From Bradyrhizobium diazoefficiens (lineage in GTDB: Bacteria; Pseudomonadota; Alphaproteobacteria; Rhizobiales; Xanthobacteraceae): 64,000 bases of DNA. Shown here piece after piece: positions 1-12,164 of the stretch. Each line of letters begins with the position of its first letter. Positions within the stretch are counted from its first letter, which is position 1. The translations under genes and the position numbers were made by a program. The notes beneath the pieces are model-generated. The model did no database searches, was not told the DNA's origin, and saw only the letters and a program-made list of their open reading frames with translations. Where the stretch lies: positions 2,170,001 to 2,234,000 of the forward strand of contig NZ_JAENXS010000002.1 of NCBI RefSeq assembly GCF_016612535.1, written 5' to 3'.

Positions 1-964
1 CGGTGCAGCTCACCAGGATCGCGAGCTTGTCGCCGGCAATCCCATCGGAAAGCGCGTTGCGCGCCTGCCGGCCCGCCTCGCCTGCACCCGCAGCGAGGCT
101 GTCGAAATTGGCACGCATCAATTGCGCCGTACACCCTTCCGGAATGTCGGCGGCAAACGTCAGCGTTCCGGCGCTGCGATCCACCGCAAAGACGGAGCGC
201 ACGATCTGCCGATCCGGCTCGGATTCGTCGTGAATGCGCAACGGAAACGCGAGGCCCGAACCAGGCATCGCCGCGGCCTCTTCCTCGCCGAGATAGCGCG
301 TGTAGAGATCCAGTGGCGGCTTGCCGTCGAGCTCAACCACCACGGGCCCCTCCGATTTCGTAACCTTGCGCCGCGGGCCGAACACGTCCCAGCCAGCCGC
401 GCAACCATGCGCGATGCGAAAGGAGGTTCCATAGAAGCCGATTGCCGCGACGCGGTTCGGCAAGGGCTCGCCATCGGCCCCGACCAATGTTTGCTCGAAC
501 CGGGTGCCATCGCCGGCCAAGCCGCCCGTGACTGGCAGATCCGGCCCGAGCACCTCGGTGATACCGGCGAGCAGCTCGGCACCGTTCACGCCCAACCCGT
601 CGGACAGAACGAACAGCCCCGCCAGGTCCGCCGCCATCACCTGGCGAGCAAGACGCACGCCGCAAGCTCGCGACGCCTCGCGTGATTCAATGATTTCGTT
701 CACCACCATCACCTGCGTTCGCGCGAAACGCAAGGCGACGGCAACCACTCCATCATCGCGGATGTCATCGCCGTGGATCTGGCCGCCGGTGCTGCAACCG
801 ATGACATGACTGTCAGGATAACGACCGCGCAGCTCGCGATAGCGCTCGCCACCGGTCAGCCCCTCGCGGCTGCCGAAATAAAGCACGAGTTGGGCTGGCT
901 CGCGCAGGGCATTCGCTCCGCGCCAGCCATGGGCAGCATTCCAGTGAAGATATTGAATGTGCAT
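1..964 (-). CDS. FIST-domain sensory protein (3' end cut by window)
   Basis: About 320 residues are visible; the C-terminus lies beyond base 1. The minus-strand reading begins MHIQYLHWNAAHGWRG and contains the phrases QLVLYFGSREGLTGG, HVIGCSTGGQIHGDDI and GLFVLSDGLGVNG, which fit the FIST-N/FIST-C pattern (a predicted small-ligand, perhaps amino-acid, sensory domain). No transmitter or membrane segment is visible, so this is probably a stand-alone cytoplasmic FIST protein. The ATG at 964 is chosen; an in-frame GTG at 994 is an alternative. It follows cbbE in the same direction after a 180-bp gap, so co-transcription with the Calvin operon is uncertain. Family call from remembered sequence pattern. 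Confidence 0.72.
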   Translation of the reverse strand, partial: MHIQYLHWNAAHGWRGANALREPAQLVLYFGSREGLTGGERYRELRGRYPDSHVIGCSTGGQIHGDDIRDDGVVAVALRFARTQVMVVNEIIESREASRACGVRLARQVMAADLAGLFVLSDGLGVNGAELLAGITEVLGPDLPVTGGLAGDGTRFEQTLVGADGEPLPNRVAAIGFYGTSFRIAHGCAAGWDVFGPRRKVTKSEGPVVVELDGKPPLDLYTRYLGEEEAAAMPGSGLAFPLRIHDESEPDRQIVRSVFAVDRSAGTLTFAADIPEGCTAQLMRANFDSLAAGAGEAGRQARNALSDGIAGDKLAILVSCT

Positions 965-1144
965 CCCACGCGCTCTCTGCGATCCTTGAACCACAGATTG
1001 TGTCGCAGCGCATTGCGTCGTCGTTAATCGGACATCGGCTTCACCGCCGTTGGTTACCCCGGCATGAAGGATAAAGTCGACTAGCGGTATATTCTCCGTA
1101 AGACCCCGGAGAAGGGTCACGTGCTCGCGCAGCGCCTCCGTAGT

Positions 1145-1882
1145 CTACCGGATGCGCACGGCTTCTCCTGCGCGCATCGACGGCGCGGAAATATTCTGCA
1201 GTTTCGGAACCCGACCGGCTTCCGCAGCAATGCGAATGGCCGCGATATTGCCGGCATAGTCGACGCTGCGTTTGCCACGGAACACGGCGGAACCCGCCAC
1301 CAGCGTATCGGCGCCCGCGGCAGCAACCGCGGCGGCATTATCGCGCGTGACGCCGCCATCGACTTCGAGCCGGATCGGCCGCTCGCCGATCATGGTTCGA
1401 ATACGCGCGATCTTATCGAGCTGGGATTCGAGGAAGGACTGGCCGCCGAAGCCGGGATTGACCGTCATCACCAGCACGAGATCGACACGGTCGAGCACAT
1501 AGTCGATCGCGCTCTCGGGCGTGACCGGGCACAGGCTGACACCGGCCTTCTTACCGAGCGCGCGGATCGCCTGAAGCGACCGATCGAGATGCGGACCGGC
1601 TTCGGCATGAACCGTGATGACGTCGGCGCCCGCCTTGGCAAACGCCTCAAGAAAGGGATCGGTCGGCGCTATCATCAGATGCACGTCGAAGACCTTCTTC
1701 GTCAGCGGACGGATCGCCTTGATGATATCGGCGCCAAAACTGATGTTCGGCACGAAGTGGCCGTCCATGACGTCGCAATGGATCCAGTCGGCGCCGGCCG
1801 CATCGATGGCCGCGATCTCCTCGCCGAGACACGCGAAGTCCGCTGCCAGGATCGAGGGCGCAATGACAATCTCGCTGCTCAT
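1145..1882 (-). CDS. cbbE: ribulose-phosphate 3-epimerase
   Basis: A 245-residue TIM-barrel enzyme that interconverts ribulose 5-phosphate and xylulose 5-phosphate, refilling the ribulose pool for phosphoribulokinase. Family signatures are present in order: [10 protein letters not shown] at the N-terminus, [12 protein letters not shown] (metal and catalytic residues), [15 protein letters not shown] and [10 protein letters not shown]. Its ATG overlaps the cbbX stop as ATGA, which indicates translational coupling at the 3' end of the cbb operon. The C-terminal tail of about 25 residues after the barrel is longer than in the shortest homologues. The symbol rpe would also be valid; cbbE is used because of the operon. 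Confidence 0.95.
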   Translation of the reverse strand: MSSEIVIAPSILAADFACLGEEIAAIDAAGADWIHCDVMDGHFVPNISFGADIIKAIRPLTKKVFDVHLMIAPTDPFLEAFAKAGADVITVHAEAGPHLDRSLQAIRALGKKAGVSLCPVTPESAIDYVLDRVDLVLVMTVNPGFGGQSFLESQLDKIARIRTMIGERPIRLEVDGGVTRDNAAAVAAAGADTLVAGSAVFRGKRSVDYAGNIAAIRIAAEAGRVPKLQNISAPSMRAGEAVRIR

Positions 1883-2811
1883 GGCTTGGCACTCCGCACG
1901 TCGGCTCCGCCGCTGAAGACGCGGCTCGCGAGAACGTCAACCGGGTCGATGGTCTCGAGATCGGCGACGTCGAGCATTCGATCAAGATCGGACACCAGGC
2001 GATCGGCCTGTCGCAGGCGGATGCGGTCGACGGCGTTGCGGATCGAGCGCGCATTGGAGAAGAACGGCTGGGTCCGGCGTAACTCAATGTACTTCTCGAA
2101 CGCCTCGCGCGCGGCGGCCGAGAACCGATAACCGCGCTCCCGGAGCATGAGCTCGGCGATGACGAGGAGCTCGTCTTGCGCATAGTCCGGGAATTCGATG
2201 TGGTGGGCGATCCGCGAGCGGAAGCCGGGATTGGAGGCGAAGAAGCTCGTCATGCGTTCGCCGTAGCCCGCCAGGATCACCACGAGGTCCTCGCGCTGGT
2301 TCTCCATCACCTGGAGCAGGATCTCGATCGCCTCTTGGCCATAGTCGCGCTCATTGTCTGGCCGGTGCAGATAATAGGCTTCATCGATGAACAGCACGCC
2401 GCCCATCGCTTTCTTCAGGATCTCTTTGGTCTTCGGGGCGGTGTGACCGATATACTGGCCGACGAGATCGTCGCGCGTCACCGAGATCACCTGCCCGCGC
2501 CGCACGAAGCCGAGGCCGTGCAGGATCTTGGCCATGCGCAACGCCACCGTGGTCTTGCCGGTGCCGGGATTACCGGTGAACGACATGTGCAGCGTCGGCG
2601 GCGCGGAGGCCAGCCCTGCGCGCTGCCGCATACGCTCGATCAGCAATAGTGACGCGATCTGGCGCACGCGGTTCTTGACTGGCCTGAGCCCAATCAATTC
2701 CTGCTCGAGCTGTTGCAACGTGTCGGTGATCCCTGCCGCTTCGGCTTCCTTGCGGAGATCGAAACTGGTCTCGTTGGGCTCGGTTGTGGTCGCGTGAGGA
2801 ATGTCGAGCAT
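1879..2811 (-). CDS. cbbX: red-type RuBisCO activase CbbX
   Basis: A 310-residue AAA+ ATPase that remodels sugar-phosphate-inhibited red-type RuBisCO, acting as a hexamer on the CbbL C-terminus. Walker A is GNPGTGKT (residues 80-87), Walker B is VLFIDE (about 139-144), and the aromatic pore loop QYIGHT is at about 119-124. The reading frame stays open to about 3177, but the start at 2811 ([10 protein letters not shown]) gives the usual CbbX length and has a GAGGTG-like ribosome site just upstream. It sits 98 bp after cbbS, with a terminator-like hairpin in the gap, and overlaps cbbE by 4 bp. Presence of cbbX agrees with the form IC large subunit. Confidence 0.95.
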   Translation of the reverse strand: MLDIPHATTTEPNETSFDLRKEAEAAGITDTLQQLEQELIGLRPVKNRVRQIASLLLIERMRQRAGLASAPPTLHMSFTGNPGTGKTTVALRMAKILHGLGFVRRGQVISVTRDDLVGQYIGHTAPKTKEILKKAMGGVLFIDEAYYLHRPDNERDYGQEAIEILLQVMENQREDLVVILAGYGERMTSFFASNPGFRSRIAHHIEFPDYAQDELLVIAELMLRERGYRFSAAAREAFEKYIELRRTQPFFSNARSIRNAVDRIRLRQADRLVSDLDRMLDVADLETIDPVDVLASRVFSGGADVRSAKP

Positions 2812-2830
2812 CGGCACCTCGAAGAAAAGA

Positions 2831-2857
2831 GCTTCGCCGCGGGAGGAGCGGCGAAGC
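2831..2857 (-). terminator. intrinsic terminator or attenuator between cbbS and cbbX
   Basis: Perfect 10-bp inverted repeat GCTTCGCCGC / GCGGCGAAGC with a 7-nt loop. In the direction of cbb transcription the second arm is followed by TCTTTTCTT, the form of a rho-independent terminator with an imperfect U tract. It lies in the only long gap (98 bp) of the operon, so it would let a fraction of transcripts stop after cbbLS and lower expression of cbbX-cbbE. It could instead be a 3'-end stabiliser of the cbbLS message. Confidence 0.65.
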
Positions 2858-2909
2858 AGTGGTCCGCCAAGGATACGGAGCAGGGAGTGCTCCGCGCGGA
2901 GAGGAATGG

Positions 2910-3317
2910 CTATTGCGAAGCGTGAGCGGCCGGCTTCCGCACGGTGGTGTAGCGGATGGCGCGGCCGCCAACCTCCTGCCGCACCAGCTCGAACTCGGCC
3001 TCCTGCGGCGGGCGGTTGACGAGGAAGGAGATCCGCACCGACTCCCAGCCATGGCTGGAGTCGAAGCCGCTGATGCGGATGTAACTGTTGCCACAGACCC
3101 GACGGCACTCCGCTAGCTCCATCATCACGCCGGCGGCGTCCTGGAGATCGAACATCGGCAGGCCCCACATCTCCCAATAGGTGTTACGGGGATGCGGATC
3201 ATCGGTGAACTCGATATTCACCGCCCAGCCGTTGGCGAGGCAGTACTGCACCTGCTTGGTGATCTGGTCGTCGGTCAAGTCAGGCAGGAACGAGAAGCAG
3301 CCCTGGGTCAGTTTCAT
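2910..3317 (-). CDS. cbbS: RuBisCO small subunit, form IC
   Basis: A 135-residue small subunit of the L8S8 enzyme. It begins [16 protein letters not shown] and carries [10 protein letters not shown] and the [16 protein letters not shown] block, followed by the C-terminal extension expected of red-type small subunits. The start at 3317 is preferred over an upstream in-frame ATG at 3332 because AGGAG lies at a proper distance before it and it matches family N-termini. It is 11 bp downstream of cbbL. Confidence 0.96.
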   Translation of the reverse strand: MKLTQGCFSFLPDLTDDQITKQVQYCLANGWAVNIEFTDDPHPRNTYWEMWGLPMFDLQDAAGVMMELAECRRVCGNSYIRISGFDSSHGWESVRISFLVNRPPQEAEFELVRQEVGGRAIRYTTVRKPAAHASQ

Positions 3318-3328
3318 GTTGCGTCTCC

Positions 3329-5904
<2,576 letters not shown>

Positions 5905-5918
5905 GACAAATCCTCCTG

Positions 5919-7940
5919 TTATTGCTTGCCTGCGCGGGCAATCGCCCGCCGAGCGGCTTCCGCGACGCTCTGCGGTGTGATGCCGAATTCGCGATAGAGC
6001 ACTGGCGCGGGTGCCGAGGCACCGAAGCCGCGCATCCCGACGAACTCGCCCTCAGCACCGATCCAGCGATGCCAATCACCGGCGACGGCCGCCTCGATGC
6101 CCACGCGCGGCGCCGTGCCGAGAACCGCGGCGCGATAATCGTCCGGTTGCTCTGCGAACAGAGCGAAGCACGGCGCGGATACGACCGCGGCGCGGACATG
6201 CTCTGTTGCAAGCAGGCGCGCAGCTTCCAACGCGATCGAGACTTCTGAGCCGGTCGCCATCAGCGTTACGTCGCGTCCGCCATCGGGTGAAACAATCACA
6301 TAGGCGCCGCGCGCGACCCGATTCCTGCCGCGGATATCGCTGCGGAAGGTCGGGAGCGCCTGCCGGGACAGGCACAGCACCGAGGGCCGATCCTTGGCTT
6401 CGAGCGCGCAGTCCCAGGCTTCCAGCGTCTCGACTGCGTCGGCTGGACGGAAGACCAGAAGGTTCGGAATGACGCGCAGTGCGGCAAGATGCTCGACCGG
6501 CTGGTGCGTCGGGCCATCCTCGCCGAGCCCGATGGAATCGTGGGTCATCACATGGACGACGCGAAGCCGCATCAAGGCAGCAAGGCGGATCGCCGGCCGG
6601 CTGTAATCGGAGAAGGCGAGGAATGTGCCGCCATAGGGAATGAAGCCGCCATGCAGCGCGAGGCCGTTCATCGCCGCCGCCATGCCGTGCTCGCGGATGC
6701 CGTAATGGATGTAGTCACCGGCGAACGCGTCGCGCCTGACGGGCGACTGCCCCTTGGCATGCGTCAGGTTCGAATGGGTCAGGTCGGCGGAGCCGCCGAC
6801 AAATCCCGGGATGGTCCCTGCGATGCAGTCGAGCACCTGTTGCGAGGCTTGCCGCGTCGCGAGCTTCGGACGCTCGGTGGCAAAGCGCTCGCGCAATTTG
6901 GCCGAAGCCCGGGCATAGGCGTTCGGCAGGGCAACCGGGCTGCCCTCAACGAACAGATCGCGCTGCTCAGGCGTCGCGCATTCGTAGCGATCGAGCCAGG
7001 CGAGACGCTCGACCTGCCCGCGCTGGCCGATCATCCGCCACGCTTTCAGTATGGGAATCGGCACGACGAAGGGCTGATAGTCCCAGCCGAGCGTCCGACG
7101 CGCCGCCGCCGTCTGCTCGACGCCGAGCGGCGCGCCATGCGCCTTCTCGGTGCCCTGCCGGTCCGGCGCGCCATAACCGATGATGGTGCGGCAGGCGATC
7201 AGCGACGGTTTTGCGCTCTCGCGTTCTTCGGCGATCGCCTGCGCAGTCGCTTCGGGATCGTGTCCGTCGACGCGGCGTACCGACCAGCCGGAGGCGGCGA
7301 AACGCGCGCACTGGTCATCCGAGGTCGCAAGCGACGTTGGCCCGTCGATGGAGATGCCGTTGTCGTCGAACAGCACGATCAGGCGGCCAAGTCCAAGATG
7401 GCCGGCGAGCGAGATCGCCTCCTGGCTGATGCCTTCCATCAGGCAACCATCGCCGGCGATCACATAGGTGAAGTGATCGACGAGGCCGTCGCCATGCCGC
7501 GCGTTGGCCATGCGCTCGGCGAGCGCCATGCCGACGGCCGTCGCGATCCCCTGCCCCAGCGGTCCGGTCGTAGTCTCGACGCCCGGCGTGTGGCCATATT
7601 CAGGATGCCCCGGCGTTTTCGAGCCCCATTGCCGGAACGCCTTGATGTCGTCGAGGCTGACATCGCCGCCGGTCAGATACAGCAACGCGTAGAGCAGCAT
7701 CGAGCCATGGCCTGCCGACAGGACAAAACGGTCGCGGTCCGGCCAGTTCGGGTGCGCGGAGTCGAACTTCAGGAAGCGCGAGAACAGCACGGTCGCGACG
7801 TCGGCCATACCCATCGGCAGGCCGGGATGACCGGACTGCGAGGTCTCGATGGCGTCGACTGCGAGGAAGCGGACGGCATTGGCGAGATCGTTGTGCGTGA
7901 CGGCCGTGAGGTCGGCGTCGGCATGGACGGAGATGTTCAT
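5919..7940 (-). CDS. cbbT: transketolase
   Basis: A 673-residue thiamine-diphosphate enzyme that transfers two-carbon ketol units in the regenerative part of the Calvin cycle. The N-terminal domain has SGHPGLPMG, the diphosphate motif [13 protein letters not shown]...DDN and the substrate histidine region [16 protein letters not shown]. The middle domain has [12 protein letters not shown] and [19 protein letters not shown], and a C-terminal domain follows. It sits 16 bp after cbbP and 14 bp before cbbA. A housekeeping transketolase is expected elsewhere. Confidence 0.96.
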   Translation of the reverse strand: MNISVHADADLTAVTHNDLANAVRFLAVDAIETSQSGHPGLPMGMADVATVLFSRFLKFDSAHPNWPDRDRFVLSAGHGSMLLYALLYLTGGDVSLDDIKAFRQWGSKTPGHPEYGHTPGVETTTGPLGQGIATAVGMALAERMANARHGDGLVDHFTYVIAGDGCLMEGISQEAISLAGHLGLGRLIVLFDDNGISIDGPTSLATSDDQCARFAASGWSVRRVDGHDPEATAQAIAEERESAKPSLIACRTIIGYGAPDRQGTEKAHGAPLGVEQTAAARRTLGWDYQPFVVPIPILKAWRMIGQRGQVERLAWLDRYECATPEQRDLFVEGSPVALPNAYARASAKLRERFATERPKLATRQASQQVLDCIAGTIPGFVGGSADLTHSNLTHAKGQSPVRRDAFAGDYIHYGIREHGMAAAMNGLALHGGFIPYGGTFLAFSDYSRPAIRLAALMRLRVVHVMTHDSIGLGEDGPTHQPVEHLAALRVIPNLLVFRPADAVETLEAWDCALEAKDRPSVLCLSRQALPTFRSDIRGRNRVARGAYVIVSPDGGRDVTLMATGSEVSIALEAARLLATEHVRAAVVSAPCFALFAEQPDDYRAAVLGTAPRVGIEAAVAGDWHRWIGAEGEFVGMRGFGASAPAPVLYREFGITPQSVAEAARRAIARAGKQ

Positions 7941-7956
7941 CGGATCCTCCCCTCGT

Positions 7957-8832
7957 TCACTTCAGATTTCGCTTGCGCTCGATCAGCTGCATGATCAGCG
8001 GCGTCAGGATCAGCTGCATCGCCAGATCGAGTTTCGCGCCGGGACACACAATGGAGTTCGCACGGGACATCCAGCTGTGCGGAAGCATCGAGAGCAGATA
8101 GGGAAAATCGATGCCGCGCGGATTCTTGAAGCGGATCACGACCATCGATTCGTCCGGCGTCGGGATCCAGCGGGCGATGAACGGATTCGAGGTGTCCACC
8201 GTCGGCACGCGCTGGAAGTTGATGTCGGTCTCGCTGAATTGCGGGCAGATGTAGTGGATGTAGTCCGGCATCCGCCGCAGAATGGTGTCGGTGACGGCCT
8301 CGGTCGAATAGCCGCGCGCGCTGCGGTCGCGGTGCAGCTTCTGGATCCATTCGAGATTGATGACGGGCACGACGCCGATCTTGAGGTCGGCATAGCGCGC
8401 GACATTCACTTTGTCGGTGACGACGGCGCCGTGCAGACCCTCGTAGAACATCAGGTCCGAATTCTCCGGCAGTCGCTCCCATTCGGTGAAGGTGCCGGGT
8501 GCTACGCCATGCAGCGCGGACTCCTCGGCGTCGTGAACGTAGTGCCGCGTCACCGCCGTGCCGGTCTCGCCGTAGTCGCGGAAGGCGCGCTCCAGCTCCT
8601 CGAACAGATTGGTCTCGGGGCTGAAATGGCTGAAATGCTTGTTGCCGCGCTCGGCCTCGTTCGCCATCTGCGTGCGCATCTCGACGCGATCGTAGCGATG
8701 GAAGGCGTCGCCCTCGATGTAGACGGCGTCGACGCGCTCGCGGAAGAAGATCTGCTCAAACGTCTTCTTGACCGAGGTGGTGCCGGCTCCGGAGGAGCCA
8801 GTGATCGAGATGATCGGATGCTTCCTGGACAT
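7957..8832 (-). CDS. cbbP: phosphoribulokinase
   Basis: A 291-residue bacterial-type (class I) kinase that phosphorylates ribulose 5-phosphate to the RuBisCO substrate. P-loop GSSGAGTTS is at about residues 12-20, and [12 protein letters not shown] and [12 protein letters not shown] follow as family blocks. Bacterial enzymes of this length are often activated allosterically by NADH (family knowledge). It is placed 12 bp after cbbF and 16 bp before cbbT in one tight operon. Confidence 0.97.
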   Translation of the reverse strand: MSRKHPIISITGSSGAGTTSVKKTFEQIFFRERVDAVYIEGDAFHRYDRVEMRTQMANEAERGNKHFSHFSPETNLFEELERAFRDYGETGTAVTRHYVHDAEESALHGVAPGTFTEWERLPENSDLMFYEGLHGAVVTDKVNVARYADLKIGVVPVINLEWIQKLHRDRSARGYSTEAVTDTILRRMPDYIHYICPQFSETDINFQRVPTVDTSNPFIARWIPTPDESMVVIRFKNPRGIDFPYLLSMLPHSWMSRANSIVCPGAKLDLAMQLILTPLIMQLIERKRNLK

Positions 8833-8844
8833 GGGTTGCCTCCA

Positions 8845-9882
8845 TCACAGCCGGAAGAAGCCGCGCCGCGCGAACAGCGGCGCAGAGACGCTGGCGACGA
8901 ACAGCGGATCGCAGTGCAATTCCGCGACGCGCCGCACCTCGTTGCTCGATCCCATGACCAGCGGTACGCGCTGGTGCAGGCTGTCTGCGGCGAGGTCGAG
9001 GATGCGCTCGCGTCCGGTCGAGGCCGAGCCACCGGCCTGCTCGATGATCATCGCCATCGGGTGTGCCTCGTAAGTGAGCCGCAGACGGCCGTCGCCATAG
9101 CCGGGGCGTGCATCGGACGGATACAGGAACACGCCGCCGCGGGTGAGGATGCGATAGGTCTCCGCGACCAGCGAGCCGATCCACCGCATGTTGAAATTGT
9201 GATTGGCGGGCCCGTCGACGCCGGCGAGGCACTCGTCGATGAAGGCGCGCACCGGCGGATCCCAATGACGGCGGTTGGAGACGTTGATAGCGAATTCTTC
9301 GCAGGCCTCGGCGATCTGCACGGCGCCGCGCGCGAGACGGAAGCAGCCGGCCTTGCGGTCGAGCGTGAAGATGTCCACGCCCTCGCCGAGCGTCAGCACC
9401 AGCGAGGTCTGCGGCCCGTAGGTGACGAAGCCCGCCGCCAGCTGGGCCGAGCCGCGCTGATGGAAGGCGAGCGCGAGATCGTCCGGCGCGGGCAGGATCG
9501 AGAAGATCGTGCCGACGGTCATGTTGAGATCGATGTTGGAGGAGCCGTCGAGCGGATCGATCGCGACGCAGATCCTGGCTTCGCGGTCGCCGATCTGGGG
9601 CTCACGCATCTCCTCCGACGCCAGCGCCGCGATCGGCAGTTTGCTGAGGCAGCGGCGCAGGATCGCGTCCGCCTGCACGTCGAGATCGCGCTGGAGATCG
9701 CCATCGCTGTTACGGCCGGTGGTCAGGCCCGAGGCATCCGCGAAATCACCGGTGGCGATGAGGTCGGCGATCTCGATCGCCGCCGCCGCGATGGCGTCGA
9801 CTGCGGCTGCAACCGCCAACGCACGCGGCGCCGTCTCGGAATAGCGTTGAAGGTGGTCGTCCAGCCTGAGTTGCCCGGTCAT
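8845..9882 (-). CDS. cbbF: fructose-1,6-bisphosphatase class I
   Basis: A 345-residue phosphatase that hydrolyses fructose 1,6-bisphosphate, and in CbbF often sedoheptulose bisphosphate. The metal and substrate motif [10 protein letters not shown] is intact, with ASEEM upstream and GGVFLYPSD and [14 protein letters not shown] toward the C-terminus. The start [11 protein letters not shown] at 9882 gives normal family length; the open frame to 9954 is not supported. First gene of the cbb operon, divergent from cbbR. Confidence 0.96.
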   Translation of the reverse strand: MTGQLRLDDHLQRYSETAPRALAVAAAVDAIAAAAIEIADLIATGDFADASGLTTGRNSDGDLQRDLDVQADAILRRCLSKLPIAALASEEMREPQIGDREARICVAIDPLDGSSNIDLNMTVGTIFSILPAPDDLALAFHQRGSAQLAAGFVTYGPQTSLVLTLGEGVDIFTLDRKAGCFRLARGAVQIAEACEEFAINVSNRRHWDPPVRAFIDECLAGVDGPANHNFNMRWIGSLVAETYRILTRGGVFLYPSDARPGYGDGRLRLTYEAHPMAMIIEQAGGSASTGRERILDLAADSLHQRVPLVMGSSNEVRRVAELHCDPLFVASVSAPLFARRGFFRL

Positions 9883-10000
9883 CTGCGTCCATCCCTTGTG
9901 GGTGCCGCATCCAGTTCCCTCCCGGCGGAGGCAGGTCGCGGTCATTCCCAGCACGAGGAGATTGACAGGGGCAGCTTAATAAGGAAAATTTCTATTCATA
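9883..10000. promoter_or_regulatory. cbbR-cbbF divergent promoter with a LysR-type box
   Basis: The 118-bp divergent gap must hold both promoters. An AT-rich stretch at 9978-9996 reads AATA-N11-TATT around a GGAAAATTTC core, fitting the T-N11-A pattern of LysR-family operators. It lies immediately before the cbbR start, so CbbR bound here could repress its own gene and activate cbbF leftward. A second recognition or activation half-site was not identified with certainty. Confidence 0.55.
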
Positions 10001-10978
10001 ATGAGCGCCAAAGAATTTTCTTATAATGGCCCTAGCCATGCAGCGACCCAGCTCCGGCATCTGACGATCCGGCAGTTGCGCTCCCTTGCGGCGCTTTCGG
10101 CCAAGGGCAGCGTCACCGCGGCCTCGACCCAACTCGGGCTGACACAGCCGGCCGTGACCCAGCAGCTGCGGCAGCTTCAGGACCTCGCCGGCCTGCCGCT
10201 GGTGCAGCGGACCGGCGACGGCATGCTGCTGACGGAAGCGGGCAAGGAAGTGCTGTCGCTCGCCGAGCGCGTCGAAGCCGCGATCGCCGACTGCCAGGGC
10301 GCACTCGACCTGCTTGCGGGCAAGACCGGCGGCACGGTGCATCTCGGCGCGGTCTCGACTGCGAAATATTTCGTGCCGCATGCGATCGCGGCATTCTCCA
10401 AGCGCTCACCGAAGATCGAGATCAAGCTCACCGTCGGCAACCGCGAGGAGATCCGCGAGGCCATGCACGGCTACGAGCTCGATTTCGCCGTGATGGGTCG
10501 GCCACCGGCCGACGTCAGCGTCGACGTCCGTCAGCTCGGGCGCAATCCGCACATCATCGTCGCTCGCAAGGGGCACTGGCTGGAGAAGGATAGAGGTCTC
10601 AGCCTGACCGATCTCGTGCACGAGACCTTCCTCACCCGCGAGCCGGGATCCGGCACCCGCACGCTGATGGAGGGCATGTTCCAGAAGTCCGATCTCGAGC
10701 CGATCATCGGCATGGAGATGAGCAGCAACGAGACCATCAAGCAGGCGGTCATTGCAGGCCTCGGCGTCGCCTTCATCTCGGCCCACACAGTGGCGCATGA
10801 GCTCGCCGAGGGTCGCCTCATCGTGCTCGACGTCGCAGGGCTTCCCATTGTTCGGCAGTGGTACGTGATCCGCCGCAGCGACAAGGTGCTGCTGCCGCCG
10901 GCGCAGGCGATGTTCGATTTTCTCGGCTCGGAGGGAGCGAACTATCTGCCCGAGTTGCCCGAGTTCGGCGGGCGATAG
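10001..10978 (+). CDS. cbbR: LysR-family regulator of the Calvin operon
   Basis: A 325-residue regulator with an N-terminal winged HTH (LRSLAALSAKGSVTAASTQL, then GLTQPAVTQQLRQLQ, about residues 26-60) and a periplasmic-binding-protein-like effector domain (from about 110). In the CbbR family the effector reflects cellular energy or redox state (for example RuBP, PEP or NADPH). Divergent placement from cbbF strongly supports the name. The ATG at 10001 is the first in frame; about 18 residues precede the conserved LRHLTIRQLRSLAAL, so a later non-ATG start is possible. Confidence 0.93.
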   Translation: MSAKEFSYNGPSHAATQLRHLTIRQLRSLAALSAKGSVTAASTQLGLTQPAVTQQLRQLQDLAGLPLVQRTGDGMLLTEAGKEVLSLAERVEAAIADCQGALDLLAGKTGGTVHLGAVSTAKYFVPHAIAAFSKRSPKIEIKLTVGNREEIREAMHGYELDFAVMGRPPADVSVDVRQLGRNPHIIVARKGHWLEKDRGLSLTDLVHETFLTREPGSGTRTLMEGMFQKSDLEPIIGMEMSSNETIKQAVIAGLGVAFISAHTVAHELAEGRLIVLDVAGLPIVRQWYVIRRSDKVLLPPAQAMFDFLGSEGANYLPELPEFGGR

Positions 10979-10987
10979 CGCTGGCGT

Positions 10988-11080
10988 TCAGCCCATCAGC
11001 TTCATTGCGACCGTCGCCGCGAGGATGACGATGATCTGAAGCAGGCGTTCTGTCGTGAAGATGCGGTTGAAGGTGGTCAT
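10988..11080 (-). CDS. 30-residue single-pass membrane peptide, hypothetical
   Basis: The minus-strand reading MTTFNRIFTTERLLQIIVILAATVAMKLMG is not split by stops. It has a short polar start followed by one hydrophobic helix (LLQIIVILAATVAM). It ends 9 bp from the cbbR stop, tail to tail. The ribosome site is weak (GGGACG). Peptides of this size and shape are frequent in bradyrhizobial annotations, but coding here rests only on the hydrophobic pattern. Confidence 0.35.
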   Translation of the reverse strand: MTTFNRIFTTERLLQIIVILAATVAMKLMG

Positions 11081-11257
11081 CGCGCGTCCCGGCCGTCGTG
11101 AAGGAGATCTGGGCAAGTTGCTAGCACGCGCGAGCCGCGGGGTAACTCCGTAGTCGTCACGGGTTCTGCTCGCCGACCTGAGCTCCCGGTTGCATCCTCG
11201 GGGATTCTGCGGTCCCATCGTCTGTCGTTCGCCCGTGAACATCGAGATGGTTAACGA

Positions 11258-11467
11258 TCAGGCGGCGAGCGGTGAGGCGCAGTCGGCACGGCCGGCGAAA
11301 TAGGCTTCCAGCTCCGACAGCGCGCGGGCTTCCCACTCGCTGGCCTGCTCCAGCAGTGACCAGCGCTGGCCCGGCCGAAACGCCGCGGTCTGGCGATAGA
11401 GCGATGCGATGCCGCGATAGCGGCGCACATTCTCAAAAATGGCGTGACCGTTGATCTGGCCGTTCAT
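11258..11467 (-). CDS. small hypothetical protein, 69 residues
   Basis: Begins MNGQINGHAIFENVRRYRG, then SLYRQTAAFRPGQRWSLLEQ and SEWEARALSELEAYF. Predicted mostly alpha-helical and soluble. GGGAG lies before the ATG. The shape (a helical pair with an aromatic-rich first half) resembles short uncharacterised rhizobial proteins. No function can be assigned. Confidence 0.6.
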   Translation of the reverse strand: MNGQINGHAIFENVRRYRGIASLYRQTAAFRPGQRWSLLEQASEWEARALSELEAYFAGRADCASPLAA

Positions 11468-11605
11468 GTCGAAAACTCCCTCGTCATTCCCGCGGGAGAA
11501 ATTGCGGCCAAATCTTTTTCGAAAAGTTAGCGGCGCCATCCGGCTGCGTGGATGGTTGCCGGACTGTTGCACGCGCGCAACGCGCCTCTCGCGCGCGGCA
11601 CCTGT

Positions 11606-12025
11606 TTATTGCGAATTCGTAGCCGCCTTCTTGCCGGATGACTTCAACCCGCCGCGACTGGTGATCGTCATGGTCTCGCGGCAGAGATCGGCAAGGCCGA
11701 TCACGAGCAGGGCGAGCAGGCAGAACAGGTTGACGGAATCCGCGCTCGCACTGGACAGCGTCGTGAACGCGAAGAAGGGCGGGATGAACGCCCACCATAC
11801 CAGCGGAATGGTGAGCAGCGCGGCGAACATCGCCGCCGGTGCGCCCGCGACGATGCCGAGCACGAACAGGCTGGGCAGGAACGCCGCGAAATAGAGCTTT
11901 GCGCCGAGTGCGACACAGGCGCCCTGAAGCGCAGCCGACGCCGCGACGACGATAAATCCGAGCAGAAACGCCTGCCATGACCATGGCCGTACTCGCGGTA
12001 CGCCATGCAGTCCCGCACGCCTCAT
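11606..12025 (-). CDS. small membrane protein with DUF4118-like helices
   Basis: A 139-residue protein with about four hydrophobic segments. The pattern KLYFAAFLPSLFVLGIVAG then AAMFAALLTIPLVWWAFIPP resembles the membrane domain (DUF4118) that precedes histidine-kinase modules in KdpD-like sensors, but no kinase domain follows; the tail is short and basic (SSGKKAATNSQ). It may be a stand-alone or truncated sensor membrane domain. A good Shine-Dalgarno (GGGAGGGCC) precedes the ATG at 12025. Confidence 0.6.
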   Translation of the reverse strand: MRRAGLHGVPRVRPWSWQAFLLGFIVVAASAALQGACVALGAKLYFAAFLPSLFVLGIVAGAPAAMFAALLTIPLVWWAFIPPFFAFTTLSSASADSVNLFCLLALLVIGLADLCRETMTITSRGGLKSSGKKAATNSQ

Positions 12026-12164
12026 AGGCCCTCCCTGCCGCCATTAACCAGGCCGCTTGCGACCAAAGTACTACAGCCGCAGGGAAACCGCGAGGTGCAA
12101 ATTGCATCACCCAGGCCGCCTCATCCAAGGCTTGGTAAACGGGCCACGGCGCACAATCGTACCG

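Noticed and set aside
6489..7994. 501-codon plus-strand open frame opposite cbbT
   Set aside because: Shadow of transketolase; no ribosome site and no recognisable protein.
7849..10026. 725-codon open frame on the plus strand opposite cbbF and cbbP
   Set aside because: It is the antisense shadow of well-identified genes in high-GC DNA; low-complexity His/Arg/Asp-rich translation with no domain.
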